64,000 nucleotides of DNA from positions 56,315,156-56,379,155 of the forward strand of contig OZ038517.1 in NCBI GenBank assembly GCA_964036315.1, read 5' to 3'. Below the pieces are notes generated by a model that saw only the letters and a list, made by a program, of their open reading frames with translations, made no database searches and was not told the DNA's origin. The position numbers were made by a program, and so were the translations under genes. The stretch's first letter is position 1. Each line of letters opens with the position of its first letter. Below are positions 1 through 12,574 of this stretch, piece by piece. The DNA comes from Acanthosepion esculentum (lineage: Eukaryota; Mollusca; Cephalopoda; Sepiida; Sepiidae).

Positions 1-114
1 CACACATTCCTCTCCATAAACTGAGTGAATGTTTCTAGCCGCTTCGGCTGCTGAGTTTCCTTTCTTGAACTCATAAAGCATTATGTGCCTCAAATGATTC
101 TTGGGTACTTCCAT
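1..114 (-). pseudogene. Mariner transposase N-terminus, cut by window edge
   Basis: Reading the minus strand from an ATG at 114-112 gives 38 uninterrupted codons to the window edge. They begin MEVPKNHLRHIMLYEFKKG and continue with a helix-turn-helix-like stretch ending HSVYGEECV. From family knowledge, this is the DNA-binding start of mariner transposases of the SETMAR/HsMar type, which bind the element's terminal repeats before cut-and-paste transposition. A matching terminal repeat lies 150 bp upstream at 264-298, so the orientation and start agree with an element entering from the left. The catalytic domain lies outside the window, so whether the gene is intact cannot be judged; the visible part has no stop. 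Confidence 0.85.
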
Positions 115-263
115 GTTAGCAGGGTTTTAATCAAACAAAATTTAATTTTATTGTTCTCTGAAATAAAATTTGATCAGTTTAAATGCATCTAAACATAAAA
201 ATAATGTTCAGCTCCATTAGACATTATAAAATACTCTTTAAATTTCGTTCATTTTGACAAAAA

Positions 264-298
264 GTTAAAATTCGGACAGAACTTATGGGATGACCTAA
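264..298 (-). repeat. Mariner terminal inverted repeat (5' end)
   Basis: On the minus strand the segment starts TTAGGTCATCCCATAAGTTC and is bordered by TA, the target duplicated by mariner elements. It lies outside the transposase N-terminus at 1-114 and is the expected 5' terminal repeat of that element. The partner repeat would be beyond the left edge of the window. Confidence 0.75.
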
Positions 299-299
299 T

Positions 300-415
300 A
301 TATATGTGTATATATAGGGAGAGATATCGAGAAAGAGAGAGGTATCGAGAGAGATAGAAATATAGTTATCGAGAGAGATATATATAGATATCGAGAGAGA
401 TAGAGAGACCTAGAC
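300..415. repeat. Imperfect tandem repeat (ATCGAGAGAGATA-like)
   Basis: A purine-rich imperfect tandem repeat of roughly 13-25 bp units, mixing 'atcgagagagata' and 'tatata' blocks. It begins immediately outside the mariner TA target site. No coding potential is seen. Confidence 0.7.
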
Positions 416-1459
416 AGTCAGAGATGACATTGAGACAGGCGGATTCAATCGATAAAACCATTATTAGTCTAAAGAAGTCTCTGCGATGGACGAAACGTGT
501 TACCTACGAGATTCTGTTGGTCACCTACCCAATATTCGTTTGATATCATACTTTTCTCTAGCCATATGTCTATCGTGGAAAGTATTCTGTCTGTACGTAT
601 ATTATTTATCATGTCGCCGTTTTTACTTTTTTTTATAATCGCTATAAGTTTTTGATATTCAAAAGTTATCACGCGTTTATTGGTGACGTCAGGTGGCAGT
701 GTCTTTGTTAGCAGGCAGTTCGAACATATTTAAGAAACCAAGAGGTGATAAGCCGGACTCAATGAAAAAGAATAAGAAAATAATGGCAATAAGTAAATAA
801 ATTTCATGTACGTCGGTATTTCTTATATAATGGCTTAACTAATATACATATTATAATTGAATATAATAATATGCATAATAGTGTATATTTTCGTTAGCTC
901 GTCTGTATGTTTGAATATGTGTGCGCAATGTTTATTTTGTTGGTGTTTTCTTTTCCACAACCGGAAGCATAAAAATGTCAAGACGTATAAAACTATAAAT
1001 AAATCCATATTCTTTTTTTTTTTCTTTTTTTTTTTTCTTTTTTTTTTCAAGTTGTTGATATCAGATTATCAACTGCATTTTCTGGACTATTTCAAAATTG
1101 ACACCACTTTACTTCGCCTTTTTTGCAAACCATCTAACTGATGCGATGGCGTTATCCTCATTGGGAATTCAATGGCTGTGGTCAGATTAAGAGAATATAT
1201 TTCTGAATAGGGTCACCTAAATAAAATTTACTATGAGATTTTTGGTTAGAATGAAATGTAACATCCAAACGCCATTTCTAGCTACCGTTCTTTTCTCTTT
1301 GTAAACATTTCATTCTTTCTATCAATAGAGTGAGCTTTGATAACCATGAGAAAAGAATGAGAGGTTTAATGTTTATATAGGAATTTGACAGACATTTCGG
1401 TTATCCTCTTGAATTAGTTTGTCACAATTGAATTTATCCTCGTCTGAAGCACATATATA
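416..1459. other. No gene recognised
   Basis: AT-rich sequence with a T-rich run at about 1012-1048. Open frames here are short and of biased composition (poly-K or poly-F). I see no element or gene that I can support. Confidence 0.5.
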
Positions 1460-1745
1460 AAAAATTTCACTCCAAGCAAGGGAATAAAGCCACTAAGACA
1501 CAAATGTGAGAGAATATATAAGGAAAAACACTATTAAGGATAAAAAACAATAAAAGAACAAAACTTAAAAAGACAGAAGATTGACATTACATTTAAATTT
1601 TTGAAAATCAAGGTTGACTGGAAAGCAAGAAGCTGGAATGGAGTTCCACAGGCGGGAAGTGCGATAGAAGAAACTGTTAGCATAGAACTTACGGTTACAT
1701 GTAGCCATCTCAACTCTAATTTGTGAGACCTTGCCGCCAATCTAG
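1460..1745 (-). mobile_element. Degenerate LINE 3' end
   Basis: The minus strand encodes, across frame breaks, a relic resembling FYANSFFYRTSRLWNS followed by FKCNVN. It ends in a 3' tail related to 'tttagtggctttattcccttgcttggagtg'-type LINE tails. The pattern matches the C-terminal tail of the non-LTR retrotransposon found in better condition at 3650-4430, 6444-7129 and 42665-43299. It is old, with frame shifts and no reverse transcriptase core. Confidence 0.6.
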
Positions 1746-2169
1746 TAATATAATATTAACTATAACATCAGCTGTTATAATAATTATTGACTAAGAAATT
1801 GAAAATTGTGAAGAAATATTGAACTGCCGATTAGTGCAACAAAAACACAAAATATAGAACAGAGTTTACAATGGAAAATGGTAATAAAAGGCAAGAGGCC
1901 AGTCTGAAGAAGTACCATGAAATAACGTCTATTCTTTACTGTATACCTAAACTAACCCTGATGAACACTCGGATATATACAAGAAATGTATAACTCTTGT
2001 CTATAGCTGCTCGTCCTCTTTCGACACCGAAAACGTAGACAAAATAATTTATAAGCAATTAATGGATTTTTTATTCAGACATTATTTCTTATTACAGTAA
2101 ACTTTATATTTGTTGCGTACATGTATTTGAATTGATATCCCTGCTTGTTTATTTCAACAATGAAATTCA

Positions 2170-2345
2170 TGTCTACCGGCCCAGAGACAGAATTCGTGTC
2201 TATCGGCCCAAAGACAGAATTTTTTTTTTCTAAAGGAAATGTGCTTCCCAACAGGAATCGAACCAGTATTACATTTTTCTACCAAGGGAGCATTATTGTG
2301 CCCCTAAAAATTAAGCCACAGAAAATTACCATAACAAGGCCAGGT
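2170..2345 (-). repeat. tRNA-derived SINE relic
   Basis: The minus strand carries a pol III B-box-like GGTTCGATTCCTG (2252-2264) about 50 bp downstream of an A-box-like TGGCTTAATTTTTAGG. The tail includes 'gggccgatagacacgaattc' and a near-tandem copy of it. The same B box and tail type occur at 49075-49230. It is a retrotransposed relic and not a functional tRNA, because no cloverleaf acceptor stem closes. Confidence 0.5.
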
Positions 2346-2399
2346 TCAATTATCTATTTAAGAAATATTTCTCGTTAGAAACACTCAAGGTTTATATCT

Positions 2400-3640
2400 G
2401 CTAGATTTATTTTCGTATCCGAAACAAAGTAATAAGGAATTCATGATTTATTATCCAATGGATAGCAATAATCAAGTAGAGAGGGATCTTTTCTGCTAAT
2501 TCACCCCAAATAATATAAGGTTACTTATTGCAAATATTAATTCACCCCAATGAATTAAAAATCAAATTCTGTTTTTTTTAATTAAATTTTTGGCATTCTT
2601 TTGAAATTATAAATCAAAATTTGATTCGCTGGCCTCGTAACAACTCCAACCCTCAGACTAAATTCCAGGGGTTATTTACATTTCGTAAGTGTAATTGTTG
2701 TTCGAGATACTTACAAGAAATTTTTTACAATTAAAAAAAGAAAGAAAAAATCTGTTTTTGGTATGTTCATCGAGATGTAGACCCTACATTTAGAAATAGC
2801 GCCCTTGGGTTGCCTACATTTGGGGCCATTGCAATGGTCAACCCAACTGGAGTGCAATGGAAGGGTCTGACTCTGGAACAATTTTGTGTGAATTTTAATA
2901 AATATAAATTCTTTTAATTTTGGGTCAACAGAAAAAATCCGTAGAGAGATCTAAGCAAAATAAATAATGGCCACAAATTTTCAAAAGGAAAACTTGAGCT
3001 GCTGCTGATGTTCAGTTGTTTTCATTTTCTCAGGATGTCTTCTTGTAGAAGTAGGATTAAGATGGCTTTTATATGTTTTCTTGATCCTTGTGAAAAATTA
3101 GACAGATCCAAAATATACAATGCAGAAGATCATGAAAAGGACCTCCATCCACTATTACACAAGGAGGGGGGGACAAAACTATGAAACTCCCGTCCTTACA
3201 CATTTGCTTTAATTGATACCAAATGCCTACCGTGAGTTCGATCCTTACTCGACATCCGACGAATCTAACTTTCTCTTTCTTATTTCCAACAGCGAATCTC
3301 AAAGGATCAAATCGATCTTGGTCGTTGCTCTCAACAAGAAAGCACGTATTTTCTAGATGTTGACATTGTTTATTTGCTCTCTGAATATATAAACATGATA
3401 AAACGCTCAGTATAACGCTGTGACGTTAGATGCAAGCAAAGAAACTTACGGGTGGAGGCCACTGTCCTTTATCCCCTCTCCAATAATCAAACAACCGCCT
3501 CCATTATTTGACACACCAAGACAAAATTTTCTGAGTATTGCAATTGCTCTAAAGCAGATGGCAATTAACAACTGCGAACAGGGATTTTATGTCTGCCTTT
3601 TATATTGTTCATAACATTTTAGAAAGCTCTGATAGTATAA
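2400..3640. other. No gene recognised
   Basis: AT-rich sequence with repeated 'aattcaccccaa' words near 2500-2550. Small open frames at 3069-3302 (minus) and 3420-3614 (plus) show no recognisable domain, and I do not support them as genes. Confidence 0.4.
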
Positions 3641-3649
3641 GATTTTGGG

Positions 3650-4430
3650 ATTTTTTTTTTAAGCGTATCACCCCAAGAAAGGCTGGAAGCCACTATCACG
3701 CAAGGGGTTAAAGAAGTGTTGGAGGAAGAGCAGATAGGAGTGGTAAAGGAGAGGATGTTGTGAAAGAGAAAGACAGTGGGTCGATCAAGGCAAGGGGGTT
3801 ACAGAAGATTTGGAGCGAGAGCAGATAGGAATGAAAAATGAAAGGATGTGGAGAAGGGAAGTGGATAGATCAAGGCAACTGGAGATGTCGATTGACGCTA
3901 CACTTAAACCGTTGGAGATTGTATTTGTCAGGGAAACAGTAATAGGGAAGGGAGTTCCATAGGCGAGATGTGCGAGACATGAAGCTATTGGAGTAGAAGA
4001 GACGTCTACATCTAACAGTTTCCACGGTGTAGGGGTGGTAGCGGGAAGCCAACCTAGTGCGGCGTTTAAATTCACGAGGTCTGGGGACAAGCGAAAGCAG
4101 CTCCTCGGAGCAATTACCATGAAAGTACTTGTAAAAAAGGCAGAGCGAGGCAACATCGCGTCTGTGAGAGAGCGACTGCAGACGAGATGACAGATCAGGG
4201 CCAATCACGTTGCCTATCCGTCTCTGGATCTTATCAAGAACCCTGAGGCAAACAGCAGGGGCCCAAGACCATATATGGCAGCAATACTCCATGCAAGGGC
4301 GAATGGTCGATTTATAGACTTGGAGGATCGATTCCGGGGAGATAAATATCCTGGCTCGGCACAGAGAACCAACTTTCCTTGCCGTGGCTGATGCAACAGA
4401 CTCGATGTATTTGTTCCATCTATTTGACAT
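3650..4430 (-). mobile_element. 5'-truncated LINE, C-terminal RT region, copy 1
   Basis: A minus-strand frame from about 4430 to the stop at 3870 is open. It carries NKYIESVASATARKVGSLCRARIF, then YKSTIRPCMEYCCHIW, LDKIQRRIGNVIG, a block ending VASLCLFYKYFHGNCSEELL and finally FYSNSFMSRTSRLWNSLP. This is the conserved post-palm thumb and C-terminal tail of a jockey/CR1-type non-LTR retrotransposon polyprotein, which copies its own RNA into DNA at a nicked target. The palm with the YADD catalytic box is absent, as in a 5'-truncated insertion. The 3' tail ends in 'caccccaag' (plus strand) next to a T run at 3650-3660, the remnant of the A-rich tail. It is nearly identical to the copies at 6444-7129 and 42665-43299, so it is probably young. 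Confidence 0.85.
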
Positions 4431-4689
4431 GTGAATTTTGAGGTGGTTGAGAATTAAACAAGTCGCAAAAGATAAACATTTATAGAAGATACGAACAACA
4501 GCCAGTTGCAAAAGTTATCCACTTGAGCAGACAATATTAATCGCGATTTCTTTCAATGAGAAAATATTAGAAAAAACAAAAAACAAAAAACAAATATAAT
4601 TTCATGTTTTCTTGCTTGAGTGCGTGTGGGTGTGTCGCGTAATCCATTAAAATTATAGGGGCACTACATGTACTGCCACAATAACACTA

Positions 4690-4915
4690 GGGGTATTTAT
4701 TGGGTAAGATAAGCTGACGGTGTCCATTCCTCACCAGGCGGGTTTAAATTCAGAGTTATCCTTCTAGACTCGATGCCACCTCCAGTCAAGGGAGCCCAAT
4801 CAGCTGTTGGGAAAAGATATGGATTATACGAAAGTGAATGTATACGAACCCAACCAGAAATCGAACTCAGCTCACTGATTTCCAACAAACTAACCGTTAT
4901 ACTAAACACACTTAA
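4690..4915 (-). repeat. tRNA-derived SINE relic
   Basis: The minus strand has an A-box-like TAGTATAACGGTTAG (near 4890-4905) and a B-box-like GAGTTCGATTTC (near 4860). They are followed by a body with 'gtctagaaggataactctg', which also occurs with small changes at 32880-32945. This supports a tRNA-head SINE family with at least two members in the window. Confidence 0.55.
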
Positions 4916-5046
4916 TCAGTCCCTTGAACAGAATTAAAATAACTATTTCGTTTAATTTACCACAAACCGATCAAGTTTCCATATTCATAACATAAATGTA
5001 AGTATAGTTTTTATACAATAAATGTTCACACACACAAATCTTTATT

Positions 5047-5154
<108 letters not shown>

Positions 5155-5388
5155 ATTAATAATAGTAATAAAATTAATTAAAAAAATGAAATACATCTAC
5201 ATATTCCAAACTCAAGAAATCCGTAGAACGCTCAAGAATAAATCTGAACAGTGACTGTTTGAAAAAGCAGACGTCAATTTGCTACATTTGTCTGTCACTC
5301 TGAATTGAAAGAGAGAGAAAAAGACAAAATCAATAAGGAGAATAAAGAGACAAGAAAAAGGAGAAATGACCACGACGTTCTATACGCA

Positions 5389-5390
5389 CG

Positions 5391-5454
<64 letters not shown>
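5389..5454. repeat. (CA)n microsatellite
   Basis: About 30 CA units, preceded by a few CG variants at the left edge. Confidence 0.98.
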
Positions 5455-5456
<2 letters not shown>

Positions 5457-5663
5457 GAAAGAAGAAAAAATAAAAATTTCACCAATGAAAAATGAATAAA
5501 TTATTTTTCAACGCAATATAAAAGAAAAACGTTAATATAAAAAGTCAATTGCTGATAACCCCTGACGAGTGGACGGAGCGATTGATGGAGAGTCCGTATA
5601 CGAGTTGGGATGCTGATGCTAACATCAATCATCTAAGCACAAAATCTTGTCCGTGCATTAAGC

Positions 5664-5664
<1 letters not shown>

Positions 5665-5698
<34 letters not shown>
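5665..5698. repeat. (CA)n microsatellite
   Basis: Seventeen CA units. This lies about 65 bp outside the mariner-type terminal repeat that starts at 5765. Confidence 0.97.
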
Positions 5699-5703
<5 letters not shown>

Positions 5704-5764
5704 ATAATTGCTATGAACTGTAGATTTTTATTCCATCTGTTCTTTCTCTTAATTTGATATATAC

Positions 5765-5800
5765 AGGGTGCAGCTGGTATTTGAGTACAGATTTTATGGA
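5765..5800 (+). repeat. Mariner-type terminal repeat
   Basis: The sequence begins CAGGGTGCAGCTGGTATTTG after a TA dinucleotide. It is the outer end of the element whose transposase C-terminus stops about 100 bp further in (5885). No matching inverted partner was found on the other side of the adjacent LINE. Confidence 0.6.
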
Positions 5801-5884
5801 TTAGTAAAAAAACTTGCTGAACAAATGAATATAATTATATTTGATTACAAACAAGTAAACATGAAATTTAGCTATTATTTAAGT

Positions 5885-6443
5885 TTATTCAATAAAACCA
5901 CCATTGGCATCAATAACTGCCTCTACACGGGGTCGAAATCGGCTGCAAGTTCTGATTAATTGGTCCTTATTTATGTCAGACATTACTCGAACTATTGCAG
6001 CTTTAAGAGGGTCTTTGGTGTTATGAGGCTGTTTATTAACCTCCTTCTCAACAACGCTCTACACATAATAGTCTAGTGGATTGAGATCTGGAGGTTAGGA
6101 GGCCAAATGTTGGGTGTTATGAGGTTGTACAAATGGTCAGCCATCCATTCTTATGTTCGTAGAGTCTTGCTGGAATATGTAAGGCCTGCCGTTGTATATG
6201 CTGACAAAGCTTGACAACTGTTTCTAGAACCTCAATGTAAGCAGCAGCATTTACTCTAAGACCTTGTGGGGAAAAGGTGGGGTGGCATAACATGTCCTTC
6301 ATTGCTAACAACACCCAATACCATAACACTTGAAGGAAATTGTATGCGCATCACTCTTGGCACCTCAGAAGGCATCTGTCATTTCTTGTTAAGTTTTTGA
6401 TCTTGATCAAAATTTTTCTCATCTGAGAAAAACCAAATCACAC
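5885..6443 (-). pseudogene. Mariner-like transposase, C-terminal two thirds, broken
   Basis: Minus-strand conceptual reading across frame breaks gives WFFSDEKNFDQDQKLNK, then VMVLGVVSNEGHVMPP, FPQGLRVNAAAYIEVLETVV, ITPNIWPPN and, at the end, CSRFRPRVEAVIDANGGFIE before a TAA at 5887-5885. These are the first catalytic Asp box (SDEK), the core and the C-terminus of a Tc1/mariner-superfamily transposase. There is an in-frame TGA after the DQK motif, frame shifts around FPQG, and the segment that should hold the second catalytic Asp is scrambled. The N-terminal DNA-binding domain is missing because a LINE abuts exactly at about 6443. Confidence 0.8.
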
Positions 6444-7129
6444 CAGGAATCGATCCTCCAAGTCTATAAATCGACCATTCGCCCTTGCATGGAGTATTGC
6501 TGCCATATATGGTCTGGGGCGCCTGCTGTTTGCCTCAGGGTTCTTGATAAGATCCAGAGACAGATATGCAATGTGATTGGCCCTGATCTGTCATCTCGTC
6601 TGCAGTCGCTCTCTCACAGACGCGATGTTGCCTCGCTCTGCCTTTTTTACAAGTACTTTCACGGTAATTGCTCCGAGGAGCTGCTTTCGCTTGTCCCTAG
6701 GCCTCGTGAATTTAAACGTCCTACGAGGCTGGCATCCTGTTCCCACCCCTTCACCGTTGAAACTGTTAGATGTAGACGTCACTTCTACTCCAATAGCTTC
6801 ATGTCTCGCACATCTCGACTATGGAACTCCCTTCCCTATTACTGTTTCCCTGACAAATACAATCTCCAACGGTTTAAGTGTAGCGTCAATCGACATATCC
6901 AGTTGCCTTGATCTATCCATTTCCCTTCTCCACATCCTTTCATCTTTCATTCCTATCTGCTCTCGCTCCAAATTTTCTGTAACCCCCTTGCCTTGATCGA
7001 CCCACTGTCTTTCTCTTTCTCCACATCCTCTCCTTTACCACTCCTATCTGCTCTTCCTCCAACCCTTCTATAACCTCATGCGTGATAGTGGCCTCCAGCC
7101 TTGCTTGGGGTGATACTCTTTAAAAAAAA
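6444..7129 (+). mobile_element. 5'-truncated LINE, C-terminal RT region, copy 2
   Basis: This is a plus-strand copy of the LINE 3' end seen at 3650-4430. The open frame (ATG at 6489, stop after 6908) reads MEYCCHIWSGAPAVC, LDKIQRQICNVIG, CLFYKYFHGNCSEELL and SRTSRLWNSLPYYCFPDKYN. The 3' UTR contains 'cttggggtgatactc' and ends in an A run at 7121-7128. The insertion begins at the homologue of position ~4340 of copy 1. On its left it directly truncates a mariner transposase, so it postdates that element or the two were joined by deletion. It lacks the reverse transcriptase catalytic palm and so cannot move on its own. Confidence 0.85.
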
Positions 7130-7264
7130 GCTTCTGAAGTTTGTTTAAAAGCCTTTTGGATCTGTTTAAACGGTTTTCTTTTGTTTTTCGTACATAAATT
7201 GACCTCTCTTCATCACGTATCGGATGTCTTCATGAACACTCCTTCTGATTGCTTTTTGCAGACA

Positions 7265-7372
7265 GATGCAGCTTTTTGGCAATTGACCTCATTGACCACC
7301 TTCTCTCTCTGTAACTCCCTCTGTACTAGTGGCATTTCTGCCTTTCTTGGGGTGAAAGGATTTTTAAAAAGC
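7265..7372 (+). mobile_element. LINE 3' tail fragment
   Basis: The sequence runs from 'ctctgtaactccctctgtac' to 'ggcatttctgcctttcttgg' and 'ggtgaaa'. This parallels the 3' UTR of the LINE copies, for example 'cttctgtaaccccc...cttggggtgat'. No coding part remains. It sits just beyond copy 2 and may be an older insertion. Confidence 0.5.
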
Positions 7373-7454
7373 GTATGTGCGCGCATACACATATATTTTA
7401 CATGTTCCTTTGGTCAACAATTCCTTGACGACTGTTTTGCTTCATAGCCATACT

Positions 7455-7690
7455 TTTTTAAAATCATTTTACACCAGGCAAGACGATGAAGCCAAGAGGT
7501 AACTGAGTGCGAGAGAATGAGTAAAAACATTATTAAGGAGAGAGAACGGAAATTAAGAAGACTGAAGTTAACGATTGGCATTGTATTCAAATTTTTCAAG
7601 ATCAAAGTTGTCTGGGGTGAAAGAGGCCAGAAGAGATTTCCACAAGCCACAAGTATTAAGAAATAGTAACGGGTTATAAATAAAATCCAT
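7455..7690 (-). mobile_element. Degenerate LINE 3' end
   Basis: The minus strand reads VACGNLFWPLSPQTTLILKN with frame breaks, then a UTR ending near 'gtcttgcctggtgtaaaatg'. It aligns in order with the RLWNSLP...FKC segment and tail of the LINE family. It is short and decayed. Confidence 0.55.
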
Positions 7691-7721
7691 CACTTCTTGA
7701 GAAATTGCATACATACATACA

Positions 7722-7816
<95 letters not shown>
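7722..7816. repeat. (CA)n-(TA)n microsatellite
   Basis: About 33 CA units followed by about 15 TA units. The proteins predicted across it (long VCVCV or IYIYI runs) are artefacts of the repeat. Confidence 0.98.
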
Positions 7817-7820
<4 letters not shown>

Positions 7821-8254
7821 GTCTTCGTCGGTAATAATTGTATTGTAATTCTATTAATGATGTGAAATGTTAATATTTTCCTCTTGTTTGATTGGTTGAG
7901 TTCATTGTTGCCTGCCAAGCTAATTCGGTCAGCTTTCTGTCAAGAGAATTTCCTGACATTTACGCAATTATCATCTCTTATCTCGACCAAAGAAAAATCT
8001 ATATTTGCAACGTTATATCATGTGTTACAATTTCCATTATTAATTCGTCACTCGGCAGAGGAGAATGTTTAGATTGTCTACAGTGCAAACTAAATCCATA
8101 CTGGACGTGTAATTTTGTTTATCTCTGTACACGTATATAGCCACATATGTTTACACTGTCGGCTCTATTGAGAGTTGCGTGTTCAACAAGAGAATAATTA
8201 TCGGCGGTCTTGTCGAAAGAAAGACGTTTATCGAATGCCGAGTTTCAGGGCAAG

Positions 8255-8350
8255 CATGCACACACAGACACACACACACAGACACACACACACACACACA
8301 GACACAGACACACACACACACAGAGACACACACAGAGACACGCACACACT
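8255..8350. repeat. (CA)n imperfect microsatellite
   Basis: CA units interrupted by GA at intervals, giving cacaga blocks. The three overlapping 97-104 codon frames through it are composition artefacts. Confidence 0.95.
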
Positions 8351-8864
8351 GTTCACCCTCATACACATACGCACCTCACATATACAGACACTTTATTCTA
8401 CGTCAAAGTGTTCCACTGGGAATTTCAAAATTACCTCAGTGCCACTACTATTTTCAGAAAACGTTTAATCACTATTAGCTGCTTTGTCACGCTCTCTTTA
8501 GTCTCGTCCACAATGTCTCAGTAGCGATTTTAACTTTGGAAATCCTCGAAGATGCCGAGAGATCAATGTAGAGTTGGAGAAGTGATACCGACAAATTATA
8601 ATAATGGGATATTTTACCAAAATTCCCGACAGGAGGCGTGAAGAATTTGATCGTTGGTAGTGCAACTGTTATGAAATAAATAAAAAAAAAGAAAAAAAGT
8701 GGGGTCAATCAATAATGTCTAAATGCTGACTGAAAAACTTTGCCCGAGAGCTTCTGTCCACGCATAAGCAGTAAAGTCAATTCTGTCGGGATATATCAAG
8801 GTATCGCGTTTTGAAGATATTCAAAATGAAAGAATAGGATTCATCCATGATATGACAGAGTGAA

Positions 8865-8950
8865 TTACCTAGTAATAGTTTCCCTGCTGGAAAAAGAGGA
8901 TTCAGGTTCAATTCCTATCAGAAGTACAATCTTTTTTTTTTAATCGGACT
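8865..8950 (+). repeat. tRNA-like SINE relic
   Basis: The plus strand has 'ggttcaattcctatcag' (about 8911-8927), a weak pol III B box, followed by a T run at 8932-8941. A 5' head resembling an A box is not clear, so the call is tentative. Confidence 0.35.
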
Positions 8951-9064
8951 TCTGAATCTAGCCTTAATGTCACTGATTAAGAAAAAAAATGGTCAGCAAC
9001 ACAAATAGATATACCCAGTAAAAATAACGTTTATAGTAATAAAGATATAATCGCGGATAAAATA

Positions 9065-9070
<6 letters not shown>

Positions 9071-9138
<68 letters not shown>
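9071..9138. repeat. (TA)n microsatellite
   Basis: About 34 TA units. It ends exactly where the recognisable Penelope-like coding relic starts, so the array marks the 5' break of that element. Confidence 0.98.
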
Positions 9139-9142
<4 letters not shown>

Positions 9143-10050
9143 AGATTTCCTTGAACTAGACCTAATTAATAATACATACCAACCCTACATGAAAAAAACG
9201 CAAATCCAATATATATCCACCCAAATTCTAATCACACTCAATCCATAATCAAACACATACCATCCTCCACTGAATATAGAATTAGCAATAATTCCTCCAC
9301 TAAAGATGTCTTTTACAAGCATAGTAAATTTTATAACACTGCCTTAAAAATAGTGTCTATAAGCGCCCCTGACATTAAATATATAAAACATAACAGCGAC
9401 AGTAGGAATAAAAATAGAAACAGAAAAGTCATTTGGTACCCCCCACCATTTAACCAAATGGTTAGTACTAAGTTAGGGCAAAACTTTCTCAATTTAATTG
9501 AGAAACTCTTCCACAGAAATAATCCTCTTAGTAAGATTTTTAATAGAAATACTCTTAAATTACGTTATAGCTGTATAGAAAATCTGGAAAAAATTATTCA
9601 AAAACATAGTAATAAATTTTAAATCAATACAAAAACTTAAGTAATAATTGCTATTACAAAGCAGCAAACGCTAATGATACAAACATGTGTAATTGTAGAA
9701 ATCCTTACGAGTGTCCATTGCAAAAGAGGTGTCAAACTGATTCCCTTGTTTACATAAGTTCTATTTCGACTATAGAAAATCCAACAGTTAAAAAATAATC
9801 AACAATAACGCGTAGAGAAATAGGACGTCCCTTTCTAAATATTTTTGGTACTTAAAAGAAGTCAAGAAAACCCCGACGGTAAAATGGGAAATATTTTTAA
9901 AAATTACTTGTAAATCTTTACATGATCCATGTTTCCTGTGTTTACAGGAAACATTCCATTTAATCAAGTTTGCTAACAAAAAAACTCTGTTAATCTAAAG
10001 AAGTGAATTAACGGTGAAATGCCGACATAGTCTATCTTTGACCTTAAAAT
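9139..10050 (+). pseudogene. Penelope-like element: RT C-terminus and GIY-YIG region
   Basis: Across frame breaks the plus strand encodes VDFLELDLINNTYQPY, a block with YKHSKFYNTALK, the open stretch 9353-9619 with KVIWYPPPFN and STKLGQNFLNLIEKLFHRNN, then LKLRYSCIENLEKII. It continues CNCRNPYECPLQKRCQTDS (possible zinc-binding Cys) and finally SLSKYFWYLKEVKKTP...RSELTVKCRH. In Penelope-like elements this order is the end of the reverse transcriptase, a linker, a Cys motif and the GIY-YIG endonuclease that cuts the target. The piece that would carry the Y-I-G residues is deleted between the Cys motif and SLSKYFWYL. Several stops confirm decay. The reverse transcriptase palm is lost at the (TA)n array. 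Confidence 0.75.
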
Positions 10051-10630
10051 ATAGTTAAAATATGTTTAATAAAAAAATAGTTACGAATTACAATTTCATA
10101 GACATCATTTTATTAGTATATAATGGTCTACCCTCTATGGGTAATTACTTTATTTGGTTTATTCAACTTTAATATTGCTAAGTTTTGCCTTCTATTCAGT
10201 ATTATTAGAATTGTATATAGATTTCCACATTTTTTGTTTTATCTGCAGGCCCCTTTCAGAAGCTTCCAGAATATTTTTTTCTTGTAACTTTACGTCTGCT
10301 TAACTCCCACCACCACGTCAACCAACAGAACATCATATTTGGCTACATTCATGATACATTTGCCGCTGACATATTTTCCACAATCGTGAAGGATGACATG
10401 TCTACGCGCCGATTTATCGTGACATGAAAAAATAACTCACCCACCTCCCCACTCTGACCTTGTTTTTCTATTTAGCATAGATCTGACTTTTAATTGATTA
10501 ATCGAGACATAGCCACAAGTCTATTTTATTATATTTGCTCCCCAACCTTTAACTTTCGGAAAAGAGGTAATGATTTGCTTTAAAATTTCCCTAAAAAAAT
10601 CATTTTTTATCACAAGTTACCAACCATCGC

Positions 10631-10680
10631 CTGAGGAAGTACAATCATAGTATAGAAACGCGAAAGCTTTTGTGTGGCGT
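10631..10680 (+). ncRNA. Degenerate hammerhead-like motif, 3' of Penelope fragment
   Basis: CTGAGGA (10631-10637) and GAAA (10655-10658) flank a possible 4-bp stem (GTAC/GTAT). ACGC (10658-10661) can pair with GCGT (10677-10680) as helix III. That is the order of a type I hammerhead ribozyme, but the base pair next to the core in helix II is A-A and I see no good helix I. It is best read as a worn copy of a Penelope-like 3' ribozyme. Its position about 600 bp downstream of the GIY-YIG relic fits. Confidence 0.35.
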
Positions 10681-10726
10681 TTTAAAAAGTTTTTATTCTA
10701 ACTTATTATAATAAAAATATTATATA

Positions 10727-12172
<1,446 letters not shown>

Positions 12173-12574
12173 TGCAAATATAATCGACTCATCCACATAT
12201 AAAAAAAGGCTAAAAATAATGAAAGCATTATTAATAAAAAAAGAAAAGGCAAACTCTCAATAATATCAACTATGAACACAGCCACAATGTGCTGACTGTT
12301 TTTAAAAATAAAATATTCATATAACTCTAGATAGATACATAAAATAATATTCGGTTAAAATTAAAATAAAATTCATCCTTGATAATCGCCAAAAGCGCTC
12401 GGACATACAGAACATTTGGACAATTTCTATATAATTTAAGTCAAGAAATGAAGAAATTATGAGAACACAAGAAAAATTAAATAAAAAGAAACTTCACCGC
12501 AGTACCTTGTCAGTCATTTTCATGAAACTTGTATAAAAGAAGGATTGGTGCCGAAATACACAATTATATACATA

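Noticed and set aside
7568..7918. 116-codon minus frame with poly(IY) and poly(CV)
   Set aside because: Product of the (TA)n and (CA)n microsatellite at 7722-7816.
8175..8524. Three overlapping frames of 97-104 codons rich in His and Thr
   Set aside because: Product of the (CA)n repeat at 8255-8350; all three frames are open for that reason.
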